This document shows positions 1 through 7,769 of a DNA stretch of 19,199 nucleotides, in pieces. The first letter of the stretch is position 1; the number at the start of each line of letters is the position of its first letter. Below the pieces are notes generated by a model, which ran no database searches, had not been told where the DNA came from, and saw nothing but the letters and a program-made list of their open reading frames with translations. Source of the DNA: Treponema sp. (lineage in GTDB: Bacteria > Spirochaetota > Spirochaetia > Treponematales > Breznakiellaceae); contig JAIRSD010000107.1 in the NCBI GenBank assembly GCA_031255615.1, positions 1 through 19,199 on the forward strand, read 5' to 3'. The translations under genes and the position numbers were made by a program.

Positions 1-625
1 TCCCCGCCTTTCGTGCGCCTTCCTCGCCCTGATGGTAAATTTCGTCCGTCCGCATATCCGGTCTTTCACACTAATCATCCTATTAGCACCTTAATTATGC
101 TACATCACCGGATAAGCGAAAAACCGGGAACGGGAATGTTAACCACGAAGGGGCACAAAGGAACACGAAGGAATGTATACATGCTTCCTATCCCCGGTCT
201 CCTGCCGCCTTCCTCGCCTTGGTGGTAAATTTCGTCCGTCCGCACATCCGGTCTTTCACACTAATCATCCTACTAGCACCTTAATTACCCTACATCACCG
301 GATAAGCGAAAGAACCGGGAACAGGAATGTTAACCACGAAGGCGCACAAAGGAACACGAAGGAATGTATATGCGCTCCCCGCCTTTCATGCGCCTTCCTC
401 GCCTTCGTGGTAAATTTCTTCTTTCCGTATATCCGGTTTTTTAGGCCAAGCAGCCTCTTAGTACCTTACTTATACTGCATCACCGGATAAGCGAAAGAAC
501 TGAGAACAGGAATGTTAACCACGAAGGCGCACAAAGGAACACGAAGGAATGAATATACACTTCCAATCCCCGCCTTTCGTGCGCCTTCCTCGCCTTCGTG
601 GTAAATTTCTTCTTTCCGCTATTCC
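1..625 (+). repeat. Family B repeat array, cluster 1 (~190-bp units)
   Basis: This gene-free stretch is a tandem array. The anchor CATCACCGGATAAGCGAA begins at 103, 293 and 478, giving a period of 185-190 bp, and partial units sit at both ends. Each unit contains a block reading TTCGTGCGCCTTCCTCGCC then TTCGTGGTAAATTTC, a spacer rich in TTAGCACCTTAATTA-like sequence, the anchor, and TTAACCACGAAGG followed by GCGCACAAAGGAACACGAAGG. The first and last blocks are partly inverted copies of each other and both are built from CACGAAGG-like words. Short open frames cross the array on both strands, but they follow the repeat period and look spurious. CACGAAGG-rich repeats of this kind occur in many unrelated bacterial genomes; their function is unknown. 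The same family recurs at 10440-11207 and 17308-17600. Confidence 0.9.
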
Positions 626-651
626 TCCGGGGAAGCTCCGGGGCTGTTTTT

Positions 652-1668
652 TTAACGGTTATAAAAACCCGCCTTAAAACCAATCATGAACTGTAATTGA
701 AAACGGTCGGTGCGGTCGTAGGTTTTGGGATGAGGGTTGGAAGAAGGGGCCTTGGCGGGGGGAGAAAGTTTGGTGGCGCCTATATCGCCTACCGCCCGCA
801 ATTCCAGAATAACGGCGCTCCGTTCTCCGGCCTTGATAGCGTACTGAAATCCTCCCACCCAGGAAAAAAGGGGGGGAATAATGCTGCTCTGGGAACTGGT
901 ATTAAATTGAAATCCCGCGTATGGTTCCAGCATAAAATGGCGGCTGGGTTTTAGGGGGAATTTCAGCAGCAGGGGCAGGCCGAATACAACGGCGTTGTGT
1001 TCGGCGTCTATCGCGTAGGGGGAAGCCATGACGCCCAGTTCCGTGGACATAAAGCCGAGGAACTGGAATTCCATTCCCAGGCCGAACAGGGGCGCGAAAT
1101 AAAAAGTGTAATCCCGGTTCTGATAGGCGGCGTCATTTCCGCTGTCGTAAAAGCCGAAGGTCGGGTCCACCCCTCCGTAACCGGCGGCGTAGATCCATTT
1201 ATTCCGCCAGTAGTCATCCTCCGGCGCGGCGGCAATTTTGGTCAGGGGCACGTTGGCCATGGCTTGGTAAATAAGATGGAGATTCCACTGGTACATATCC
1301 TCCAGGGCGGCAAAGGCCCAGGAAAACTGGACTATTTCGCCGCCGTCCTCGTTGTCAACCAGGGATAGGTTAAGGAGGTTGGCAGGCCCCGCCGCCGCGC
1401 CCCCTTCGCCGCCGCCATCCCGGCTGATACGCAGGAACATGGCATAATCCCCGGACTCCCGGCTGTCGGCGACCGCGTAATGCGCGCCGATAAGCTCCGA
1501 TCTGAAATTTTCGGCAAAAAAGGCCCGCTGCTCCAGGGTTCCGCCGGTAACCGGGGCGATAAAGACCGATACGTCATTCCTGGACTGGCTGAAAAGCGGG
1601 GAACTGGAAAAAAACGGCGGACCGAACAACAGGACAAACGCGAGGACCGGGAAGGGACATGTTTTCAT
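652..1668 (-). CDS. Exported envelope protein, barrel-like C-terminal half, unknown function
   Basis: I do not recognise a named family. The protein has about 338 residues. It begins with a signal peptide (MKTCPFPVLAFVLLFGPPFF, then a Ser-rich stretch ending SQS). The first ~110 residues after it resemble a small periplasmic domain. From about residue 150 onward, short alternating aromatic and hydrophobic segments (FYFAPLFGLGMEFQFLG, FMLEPYAGFQFN, FQLQFMIGFKAGFYNR) resemble outer-membrane beta-strands, including a typical aromatic-containing C-terminal strand. I chose the ATG at 1668 because it begins the signal peptide cleanly; a TTG four codons upstream (1680) is possible, and neither has a clear Shine-Dalgarno. 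The gene stands alone, separated from the next minus-strand genes by terminator-like hairpins, and its stop lies just beyond the family B array. Confidence 0.7.
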   Translation of the reverse strand: MKTCPFPVLAFVLLFGPPFFSSSPLFSQSRNDVSVFIAPVTGGTLEQRAFFAENFRSELIGAHYAVADSRESGDYAMFLRISRDGGGEGGAAAGPANLLNLSLVDNEDGGEIVQFSWAFAALEDMYQWNLHLIYQAMANVPLTKIAAAPEDDYWRNKWIYAAGYGGVDPTFGFYDSGNDAAYQNRDYTFYFAPLFGLGMEFQFLGFMSTELGVMASPYAIDAEHNAVVFGLPLLLKFPLKPSRHFMLEPYAGFQFNTSSQSSIIPPLFSWVGGFQYAIKAGERSAVILELRAVGDIGATKLSPPAKAPSSNPHPKTYDRTDRFQLQFMIGFKAGFYNR

Positions 1669-1762
1669 AATACTTGGCAATTTCCGGGACGATGTTTCCC
1701 GCCCTTTCTTTTCTCGTTTTTAAACGGTTGCTGCTCGGAAACTGAAGCGTCCGAACAACGCT

Positions 1763-1790
1763 AAAAAATAAAAAGGACCGGCATCCCGTC
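1763..1790 (-). terminator. Possible intrinsic terminator, minus strand
   Basis: Read on the minus strand, a short stem GACGG...CC(G)GTC with one bulged G and a GATG loop is followed by CTTTTTATTTTTT. It would stop minus-strand transcripts coming from the 2218-3514 gene pair before they enter the envelope gene at 652-1668. The stem is short, so the call rests mainly on the U-rich tail. Confidence 0.4.
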
Positions 1791-1835
1791 TTTGGTTTTT
1801 CGTATACCTCCGCAATAAATGGACACGTTCAACAA

Positions 1836-1862
1836 GCCGGTTTTCAATAACCGGTTTTTTTT
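1836..1862 (+). terminator. Intrinsic terminator, plus strand, no obvious gene in front
   Basis: A perfect CCGGTT / AACCGG stem (1837-1842 and 1849-1854) with a six-base loop is followed by eight T residues (1855-1862). The shape is that of a Rho-independent terminator in the plus direction. No plus-strand gene precedes it within this window, so it may end a small RNA or act as a barrier to antisense transcription. Confidence 0.6.
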
Positions 1863-1875
1863 AATAATTCCACCG

Positions 1876-1912
1876 AAAAAAACACGGATTTTAAAAAAAA
1901 TCACCGTTTTTT
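1876..1912. terminator. Bidirectional terminator-like hairpin
   Basis: The stem is ACGG-ATTTT (1884-1892) pairing with AAAAT-CCGT (1897-1907), with a two-base CA bulge. It is followed by a T-run on the plus strand (1907-1912) and preceded by seven A residues (1876-1882), which give a T-run on the minus strand. It could therefore terminate in both directions. Together with the hairpins at 1763-1790 and 1836-1862 it occupies the 549-bp gene-free gap 1669-2217. Confidence 0.45.
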
Positions 1913-2064
1913 CCGCTATTTTATTCACATTGATTCTCAGCCCGCCGCTTGCGCGGGGAGCTTCATCGGCTGCCGCCGGGAACCGGAGTTTCCGCACACC
2001 TTTACTATAGCCCGCCGCCCCTGAAAGATCAAGTTTTTCCACGGCCCCTTTTTATCGACGGACG

Positions 2065-2128
2065 CACCGCCATGAACGGCGCGGCATTCATGGCGGTGAG
2101 TAATGCTGCGGCCTAATACCGCGGCATT
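2065..2128. repeat. Two consecutive hairpins sharing a GCGGCATT word
   Basis: The first hairpin is a perfect 12-bp stem, CACCGCCATGAA at 2065-2076 with TTCATGGCGGTG at 2087-2098, and a ten-base loop. The second is a 10-bp stem at 2102-2111 and 2119-2128 with one G-T wobble and a seven-base loop. GCGGCATT occurs at 2081-2088 and 2121-2128 and almost again just after. There is no T-run, so this is not a simple terminator. It lies 90-150 bp beyond the stop of the minus-strand gene at 2218-2784. Confidence 0.7.
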
Positions 2129-2217
2129 GGGCCGCGCGGCATCCGGGGCGTTCCCCGCCCCCGGCCGCTAAATCGGCAACGTTCCATCCGCGGATGTCTA
2201 TGCCGGAATTAACAAGG

Positions 2218-2784
2218 TTAAAGGCGGGATCCCTGTCCCCGGAAGAACAGGGTCAGTATGCCGGCCAGAAAGGGAATAAACATAGCAAGGCTGAGGAGGA
2301 TCTTCCACTGAAAGATGCTGAACCGGGAAAAAAAAGCATAGAACCGATCCGCCTGCACATAAAAAGAGGATTTCTGTTCGTTTTCGATGAGGGTCCGCAA
2401 TTCCGCCAGGGTAGAAGCCGCGCTTTCATCGTCGAGACCGCCAAACATCCCCTGTTCTTCCAGCTTGATGACGGCCCGGAAGGAGTCGCCTTCGAAGCGG
2501 CCCGCCTTTTCGGAGTAATACCAGGAGAGGGCGTAGATTTTCAGGGCGGTTTCGTCAAGACCCCTGATCTGTTCGTAGCAGGAGCCCCAGCGGTAAAGGA
2601 TATCCCCCGACAGTTCTTCCGCGTCCTGCCGCAGGATCATGCCCTGGTACAGATCGAAGGCCCGGCTGTAGTTGCCGCTGTTGTAATAGAGACCCGCCAA
2701 ATAATGGTCCCCCCATTCTCCGGCTTCCAGCATGACAGGCAGAAGAAAAACAGCCAAGAAAATGGGGGGGAACCGTTTACCCAT
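2218..2784 (-). CDS. TPR-like exported protein with C-terminal membrane anchor
   Basis: The protein has about 188 residues. An N-terminal signal sequence (MGKRFPPIFLAVFLLPVMLE) is followed by helical, tetratricopeptide-like repeats. The segment HYLAGLYYNSGNYSRAFDLY has the aromatic and small-residue pattern of a TPR, and further helices include ILYRWGSCYEQI and ALKIYALSWYYSEKAGRF. A single strong membrane segment near the C terminus (ILLSLAMFIPFLAGILTLFF) is followed by a short basic tail, so the protein is probably anchored in the inner membrane with the helical part outside the cytoplasm. I chose the ATG at 2784; a TTG (2796) and a GTG (2793) lie just upstream, and none has a strong Shine-Dalgarno. 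It follows the secreted-protein gene at 2867-3514 on the same strand, 82 bp downstream, and may share its transcript. The exact role is unknown. Confidence 0.7.
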   Translation of the reverse strand: MGKRFPPIFLAVFLLPVMLEAGEWGDHYLAGLYYNSGNYSRAFDLYQGMILRQDAEELSGDILYRWGSCYEQIRGLDETALKIYALSWYYSEKAGRFEGDSFRAVIKLEEQGMFGGLDDESAASTLAELRTLIENEQKSSFYVQADRFYAFFSRFSIFQWKILLSLAMFIPFLAGILTLFFRGQGSRL

Positions 2785-2866
2785 GTGCAGCACCAAAAAC
2801 AGGAAACAACGCCGCCGGTTTCACCCGCCCCTGCGGGGCCGCCGACGGCCTGGAATTCACGGCGTC

Positions 2867-3514
2867 CTACAGCCCAAGGCCGAAGGAAAGGTTGGCGCCG
2901 TTTGTCCGCAGACTGACCCATTCTCCCTTGATGGGGATTTCTCTGGGATTGATATAAAAATAATAATACTCCGACATATCAATATCCGTGGGATCGTAGA
3001 CCCTGACCTCGCCGTTGGAACCGTCCACATAAATTCTAAAGGGCACCGGATAGTCGAGATCTTCGTCGGTCACCTCGTCCGCGAAATTGTTTAAATCGAC
3101 GCTTTCGACCATCTCCATATAGGAGTGGGTAAGGCTCCGGTATATCTGGGCGCTCAGACCCGCCGGTATCTTGGGATCGCTGGGATCTTCATCGTAGTTC
3201 AGCCAGAGGAGGTAAGAACGGCCGCTGCCCCAGGACGGCTGGTCAACCGCCCTATCCCCAAACACATGGATTCCGAATCCGCCGTGGCCGTCTTCTCCCC
3301 CGGCCTCGTAACGGGCGTTGAATTCGTAGACCATGGGCCCTTCCTGGGGAATCTTGAGATTCACTTTAGCCAGCTTGGCGTTCTCATCGGTCTGATAAAG
3401 CCGGTCCCCGGAAACCCTCCAGGATCCGGAACCCACCGTGTATGATAAAGGGATCTGGGCATACACTGCCGCGGAGATTGCGAGGACCATCGACAACAGG
3501 ACCAACCGTTTCAT
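2867..3514 (-). CDS. Small secreted protein of unknown function
   Basis: The protein has 215 residues. The signal peptide is very clear (MKRLVLLSMVLAISAAVYAQ, cleavage probable after VYA). The mature part is acidic and aromatic-rich (Tyr, Trp, Asp), with short hydrophobic strands and glycine turns such as EAGGEDGHGGFGIHVFG and SYLLWLNYDEDP. This reads as an all-beta fold, perhaps a jelly-roll or laminin-G-like sheet, though no diagnostic motif is visible. It is probably periplasmic or surface-exposed. The ATG at 3514 is well supported by a TAGGAG Shine-Dalgarno about seven bases upstream. It is the first gene of a likely two-gene minus-strand unit. The gene diverges from argG across a 285-bp gap. 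Confidence 0.75.
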   Translation of the reverse strand: MKRLVLLSMVLAISAAVYAQIPLSYTVGSGSWRVSGDRLYQTDENAKLAKVNLKIPQEGPMVYEFNARYEAGGEDGHGGFGIHVFGDRAVDQPSWGSGRSYLLWLNYDEDPSDPKIPAGLSAQIYRSLTHSYMEMVESVDLNNFADEVTDEDLDYPVPFRIYVDGSNGEVRVYDPTDIDMSEYYYFYINPREIPIKGEWVSLRTNGANLSFGLGL

Positions 3515-3713
3515 AAATCACTCCTATTTGTTAAGTGTGTTCCCCAGGAGGGCGGACCTCCTGAAAGCTGGATGGAGAATCCCCAGGCAGCCTCTTTATT
3601 CTACCACACTACCCGTGGAAAGGTCACCTTTTTTTATCACGGAAACTGCTAAAAATCAAAAAATTCTCCTTGTTTTTCCCGTTTTTTCTTGATCTTGAAC
3701 CTATAGTCCGGCT

Positions 3714-3742
3714 TTGCCCTTTTTCCCTTATTATGCTATGCT
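3714..3742 (+). promoter_or_regulatory. Possible promoter for argG
   Basis: TTGCCC (3714-3719) and TATGCT (3737-3742) are 17 bp apart, each matching four of six consensus bases. They lie about 60 bp before the argG start in an AT-rich stretch that contrasts with the coding sequence. No arginine-repressor box was recognised. Other -10-like words (TATTAT at 3729) are nearby, so the exact promoter is uncertain. Confidence 0.3.
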
Positions 3743-3799
3743 CCTTCCAATTCAATTTTGTATCCGGCGGCTTGTTAAACCGCCCTGAGGAGCTGCGTT

Positions 3800-5047
3800 A
3801 TGAAGAAGAAGATCGTCCTGGCCTATTCGGGAGGTCTGGATACCACGGTGATCATTCCCTGGCTTAAGGAGAATTACGACTGCGAGATCGCGGCGGTCTG
3901 CGTGGATGTCGGCCAGGAATCCGACTGGAAGGCCGTCGCCAAGCGGGCCATGGCTACCGGCGCCGAATCCTGCGCGGTGGTGGACGTTAAGAAAGAGTTT
4001 GTGGAGGATTACCTCTGGCCCATGCTGAAATCCGGAGCCGTGTACGACGACAAATACCTCCTGGGCACCGCCATCGCCCGGCCCCTGATCGCCAAAACCC
4101 TGGTGCAGGAAGCCCGGAAGTGCAGGGCCAAGGCCGTCGCCCACGGAGCCACGGGCAAGGGGAACGATCAGATCCGCTTTGATCTGGGAATCACCGCCTT
4201 CGCCCCGGACCTGGAGATCATCGCCCCCTGGCGGGTCTGGCGGCTGAAAAGCCGGGAGGAGGAGATCCGTTATCTGAGAAGGCGGGGTATAGAGGTCCCC
4301 GTAAAAAAGCGGGATTCCTACAGCCGGGACGACAACCTGTGGCACATCTCCCACGAGGGCCTGGAACTGGAGGATCCCGCCAACGCCCCCAACTACCGGA
4401 AAATGCTCCGCATGACCGTTCCCCCGGAACGGGCCCCCGCCCGGGCGGAGGAGCTGGAAATCGAATTTGAAAAGGGAATCCCCGTGGCCCTGAACGGCGA
4501 AAGAATGGAAGGGGCGCCCCTGATTCTCAAACTGAACAAACTGGGCGGCGCCCACGGCATCGGCCTCTCCGATCTGGTGGAAAACCGGGTAGTGGGCATG
4601 AAAAGCCGGGGAGTCTACGAAGTCCCCGGCGGGACCATCCTCTACTACGCCCACCGGGAACTGGAGCATATCTGCCTGGATCGCCAGACCTCCGCCTTTA
4701 AACAGATCGCGGCCCAGAAAATGGGCGAACTGATCTACGGCGGCCACTGGTTTACCCCCCTGCGGGAATCCCTCTCCGCCTTCGTGGACGGCACCCAAAA
4801 AACCGTTACCGGCGCGGTACGGCTGCGGCTTTACAAGGGGAACATCATCTCCGCCGGGGTAAGCTCCCCCTATTCCCTCTACAGCGCCAGCATCGCCAGC
4901 TTCACCACCGGCGACCTCTACAACCACGCCGACTCCAAAGGCTTCGTCCGGCTTTACGGCCTTCCGGTGCTGATCCGGGCCATGATGGAAAAGTCCGGCA
5001 AAGCGGCGAGATCCGCCGCGGCCCCCCGGCGTTCAAAAAAGGCCTAG
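3800..5047 (+). CDS. argG: Argininosuccinate synthase
   Basis: It catalyses ATP-dependent condensation of citrulline and aspartate to argininosuccinate, the penultimate step of arginine synthesis, in the cytoplasm. The protein has 415 residues, close to the usual ~400-410. The N-type ATP pyrophosphatase loop SGGLDTT is at residues 10-16. The family signature H-GATGKGNDQIRFD is at 115-128. Further conserved segments follow, including YSRDDNLWHISHEG and the C-terminal SPYSLY region. The last ~17 residues form a basic Ala/Arg/Lys tail beyond the usual end. The ATG at 3800 has a TGAGGAG Shine-Dalgarno seven bases upstream. The partner argH follows on the same strand but is separated by a ~530-bp gap holding a repeat element, so the pair may not share one transcript. 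Confidence 0.97.
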   Translation: MKKKIVLAYSGGLDTTVIIPWLKENYDCEIAAVCVDVGQESDWKAVAKRAMATGAESCAVVDVKKEFVEDYLWPMLKSGAVYDDKYLLGTAIARPLIAKTLVQEARKCRAKAVAHGATGKGNDQIRFDLGITAFAPDLEIIAPWRVWRLKSREEEIRYLRRRGIEVPVKKRDSYSRDDNLWHISHEGLELEDPANAPNYRKMLRMTVPPERAPARAEELEIEFEKGIPVALNGERMEGAPLILKLNKLGGAHGIGLSDLVENRVVGMKSRGVYEVPGGTILYYAHRELEHICLDRQTSAFKQIAAQKMGELIYGGHWFTPLRESLSAFVDGTQKTVTGAVRLRLYKGNIISAGVSSPYSLYSASIASFTTGDLYNHADSKGFVRLYGLPVLIRAMMEKSGKAARSAAAPRRSKKA

Positions 5048-5117
5048 GGGCTCAAGGCGGGAGGGGGATTCCCCGGCCCTGTCCGGGCTGCGGCATAGGT
5101 CCGGCGCCGCGTTTCTT

Positions 5118-5518
5118 TTGGGCGCATTTTTTTGCTTCGCAAAAAAACCGGGCTATCCGCTCCAACAAAAACCCTGCGGGTTTTTGTAGCCGCTTCTATC
5201 CCTTGCGCGGGCGGACATCCGCATCCCTGCGGATGTCCGCCTTTTGTTTGCGCTCCGCGCAAACCCGGGAATTTCGCCCCCCAGTGGAGTTTCGCGCTCC
5301 GCCGCGAAACTCAGCGAAAAGCGGACAAGCCGCCGGAGGGCGGGATTCCGGGTGTCGGCGCAGCGCGCCAACACTCCCCGATCCAAAAACAGTAAAGCTG
5401 CGGAGGCTTTCCGCGCAAGGGATAGGAGGGGTGCGGAGCAGCCACGCCGCAGGCGGGGCCGGAGCGATAGCGGAGCCCCGGATAGCCCGGTCCCCGCCGC
5501 AGGCGGGGATGCGCCCAA
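5118..5518. repeat. Family A composite inverted-repeat element between argG and argH
   Basis: The ends are inverted copies, TTGGGCGCAT (5118-5127) and ATGCGCCCAA (5509-5518). Inside them lie inverted frame motifs: ACCGGGCTATCCG (5147-5159) matches CGGATAGCCCGGT (5479-5491), and TATCCCTTGCGCGG (5197-5210) matches CCGCGCAAGGGATA (5411-5424). Perfect hairpins fill the spaces: T7-GCTTCGC-A7 (5127-5147), a 10-bp stem at 5165-5187, a 13-bp stem at 5211-5240, an 8-bp stem at 5246-5264, a 10-bp GAGTTTCGCG stem at 5287-5312, and a G/C stem at 5492-5508. The two arms carry different hairpins in the same slot. The remainder of the 5048-5577 gap holds only a weak GCGGC/GCCGC hairpin (5090-5110) before a T-rich run, a poor candidate terminator for argG. 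No transposase is encoded; it could be a MITE-like element. Confidence 0.85.
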
Positions 5519-5577
5519 CATCTATACGATACGCGGCGGCCCTGTCCCAAGGGGCGTTTTTTTGGTATAGCTTTTTT

Positions 5578-7041
5578 ATGGTCGAAAAAAAAATTGAAAA
5601 AAACGAGGACCGGGGCGGAACCGGGGCGGAGGTGCTGTGGGCGGGGCGGCTGGCCGAAAGGCCGGAGGAGGGGGCCTTCGCTTTTCAGGCTTCCCTGGCG
5701 GTGGACCGGCGGATGGCCCGGGAGGATATTCAGGGGAGCAGGGCCCACGCGGCTATGCTGGGCGCCCGGGGGATTATCCCCGCGGAGACCGCCGCCCGGT
5801 TGGACGCGGAGCTGGCGGGGCTTGCCGGGGAAATCGACAGGGGGGCCCTGGAGATTGGCGGCGGGGCCGAGGATATTCATTCATTTATCGAAGGGGTTCT
5901 GACGGCCCGGCTGGGGGATCACGGGCGGATGCTGCACGCCGGGCGGAGCAGGAACGACCAGACGGCGCTGGATATACGGCTGTACCTGCGGCGCGTTCTG
6001 CCGGAACTGCGGGAAGAACTGGCGGAGACGGTGGAGGTCCTGTTGAGGCGGGGGGAGGAGCACGCCGCTTCCGTCATGCCCGGCTATACCCATTTGCAGC
6101 GGGCCCAGCCGGTAACGCTGGGCCACTGGCTTGCGGCCTGGGCCTGCGGCCTGGTCCGGGACCGGGAACGGCTGGGGGACGCCCTGGGCCGGCTGGACGA
6201 ATGCCCCCTGGGCGCGGGGGCCCTGGCGGGGACGGGGCTGCCCCTGGACCGGGAGGCAACGGCCCGGGCCCTGGGATTCGGCGGCCCCAGCCTTAACTCC
6301 ATGGATTCCGTGGCGGACCGGGACTTCGCCCTGGAAACCGCCGCCGCCTGCGCCATTATCCAGACCCATCTTTCCCGGTTCTGCGAGGACCTGGTCATCT
6401 GGGCCAGCGAGGAATTCGGCTTTGTGGATCTGGGGGAGGCATGGAGCACGGGATCTTCCATTATGCCCCAAAAGAAGAACCCCGATTTCGCGGAGCTTAT
6501 CCGGGGCAAGGCGGGCCGGACGACGGGGAATCTGGTAACCCTGCTCTGCCTCCTTAAGGGCCTGCCCTACGCCTACGACAAGGACCTTCAGGAAGACAAG
6601 GAGGCCCTGTTCGACAGTCTGGACACGGTGCGGGACTGTCTGGCGATGTTCCGGGGCATGATGGGATCGGCCCGTTTTAACGCCGCCCGGATGGAGGCGG
6701 CCTGCGCCGGGGGCTTTTTGGAGGCCACCGACGCGGCGGAATACCTGGTAAAGAAGGGGCTCCCCTTCCGTCGGGCCCACGAAGCGGCGGCCCTGATTGT
6801 CCGGGACTGCATCGCCGCGGGGCAGCGGGGCATCGCCCAGCGGAGTCTCGCGGATTTGAAAAAACGGTCCGAACTTTTTGAGGAAGATATTTATGCCGCC
6901 CTGTCTCCCCGATCTCTGGTTGAAGCCCGGTCCCTTCCGGGCGGCCCCGCCCCCGGAGAGCTGGCGCGCCAGATCAGGATTCTGCGGGAAAAAGTGGGGC
7001 GGGACGGGAAGGCGGGAGCGGATGGGCGGGGTTCTGTATAA
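5578..7041 (+). CDS. argH: Argininosuccinate lyase
   Basis: It cleaves argininosuccinate to arginine and fumarate, the final step of arginine synthesis, in the cytoplasm. The protein has 487 residues, slightly longer than the usual ~460 because of a Lys/Glu-rich N-terminal extension. It belongs to the fumarase/aspartase superfamily. The start of the fold reads LWAGRLAERP, close to the usual LWGGRF. Conserved segments are LHAGRSRNDQ (119-128), PGYTHLQRAQP with catalytic-site His172, and the signature GSSIMPQKKNPD at 292-303 with the catalytic serine loop. I chose the ATG at 5578; the frame stays open back to 5203, but that part lies in the repeat element and is not conserved-looking. No good Shine-Dalgarno precedes the ATG. 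The last 20 bases overlap mlaE. Confidence 0.95.
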   Translation: MVEKKIEKNEDRGGTGAEVLWAGRLAERPEEGAFAFQASLAVDRRMAREDIQGSRAHAAMLGARGIIPAETAARLDAELAGLAGEIDRGALEIGGGAEDIHSFIEGVLTARLGDHGRMLHAGRSRNDQTALDIRLYLRRVLPELREELAETVEVLLRRGEEHAASVMPGYTHLQRAQPVTLGHWLAAWACGLVRDRERLGDALGRLDECPLGAGALAGTGLPLDREATARALGFGGPSLNSMDSVADRDFALETAAACAIIQTHLSRFCEDLVIWASEEFGFVDLGEAWSTGSSIMPQKKNPDFAELIRGKAGRTTGNLVTLLCLLKGLPYAYDKDLQEDKEALFDSLDTVRDCLAMFRGMMGSARFNAARMEAACAGGFLEATDAAEYLVKKGLPFRRAHEAAALIVRDCIAAGQRGIAQRSLADLKKRSELFEEDIYAALSPRSLVEARSLPGGPAPGELARQIRILREKVGRDGKAGADGRGSV

Positions 7042-7765
7042 CCTGGGGTTCTTTTTCAGGACCCTCCGGGGGATTAAAGGGATATTTCGTACCGAGGCCT
7101 CCCGCAAAATATTGGTGATGCAGATTTTCTTTACCTTCGTCCAGGCCCTGGGGCTGGCCTCCGTACTGGCCCTGGGGATAGGGGCGGCGGTGAACATCAC
7201 GGGGATTCCCTTTCTGACCCAGCTTTCCCAGGAAAGGCTGATCTACACCCTGCTCATCATGATCATCACCCGGGAATTGGGGCCCCTCCTGGGGGCCTTT
7301 ATCATTATTTCCCGTTCCGCCACCGCCATCGCCACCGAAATGGCGGGGATGGTTATTTCCCACGAGGTGGAGGCCTATATCTCGGTGGGGGTGGACCCGA
7401 TTGAACACCTGGCGGCCCCCCGGTTCCTGGGGGTGACTATTTCCATGTTCCTCCTGAACGTCTATTTTTCCCTTTTCGGGCTCGCCGGTTCTTTCCTGGT
7501 GGCCCAGCTTTTCAACGCCATGCCGCCGGGCATATATTTCGGCAACCTTTTAGGGGCCCTTGCCATGGGGGATCTCCTGGTGTCCTTTATCAAGAGCGTC
7601 GCCTTTGGGATGATCATTTCCATGGTGGCCATTATCAAGGGCTTGTCCGTGGAACGGGCCAGCACAGAGGTGCCCGTGGCGGGACTCCACGCGGTGAGCA
7701 GCGCCTTTGGGGGCTGTGTGGCCGCCGATATTTTTATTACTGTTTTATATTACATGGTACAATGA
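7022..7765 (+). CDS. mlaE: MlaE-type ABC transporter permease
   Basis: It is the inner-membrane permease of an Mla/MCE-type lipid ABC transporter, which moves phospholipids between the inner membrane and an MCE-domain partner. The protein has 247 residues with about five hydrophobic segments. The family hallmark is present: TRELGPLLGAFIIISRSATA followed by IATEMAGMVISHEVEAY and VGVDPIEHLAAPR. The ATG at 7022 lies inside the end of argH (20-bp overlap in another frame), preceded by a GGGAG motif. The overlap suggests translational coupling with argH. The stop at 7763-7765 is followed four bases later by the mlaF start. mlaE, mlaF and mlaD in this order are typical of the family. I infer the lipid substrate from the family, not from the sequence. 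Confidence 0.92.
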   Translation: MGGVLYNLGFFFRTLRGIKGIFRTEASRKILVMQIFFTFVQALGLASVLALGIGAAVNITGIPFLTQLSQERLIYTLLIMIITRELGPLLGAFIIISRSATAIATEMAGMVISHEVEAYISVGVDPIEHLAAPRFLGVTISMFLLNVYFSLFGLAGSFLVAQLFNAMPPGIYFGNLLGALAMGDLLVSFIKSVAFGMIISMVAIIKGLSVERASTEVPVAGLHAVSSAFGGCVAADIFITVLYYMVQ

Positions 7766-7769
7766 GGAT

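Noticed and set aside
1..640. CRISPR array
   Set aside because: The units are ~190 bp with internal inverted words and no regular short repeat and spacer pattern; no cas gene is present.
610..651. Possible terminator of the envelope gene at 652-1668
   Set aside because: The CTCCGGGG words are direct repeats and give only a four-base stem. The T-run is on the wrong side for the minus strand.
1819..2010. A 63-codon plus-strand frame with a signal-peptide-like segment
   Set aside because: It runs through two terminator-like hairpins, lacks a ribosome-binding site and ends soon after the hydrophobic stretch. It is most likely chance.
3752..4927. A 391-codon open frame antisense to argG
   Set aside because: It is a shadow of a GC-rich gene; the translation is Gly/Pro/Val-rich with no motif, and argG on the other strand is certain.
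5127..5147. T7-hairpin-A7 as an argG terminator
   Set aside because: The T-run is in the 5' arm and the hairpin is followed by ACCGGG, so there is no U-tail. It is a family A slot hairpin.
5203..5577. Extension of argH by 125 codons upstream
   Set aside because: The frame is open only because the GC-rich family A element lacks stops; the extra residues are Arg/Pro/Ala-rich, and the conserved argH fold begins after 5578.
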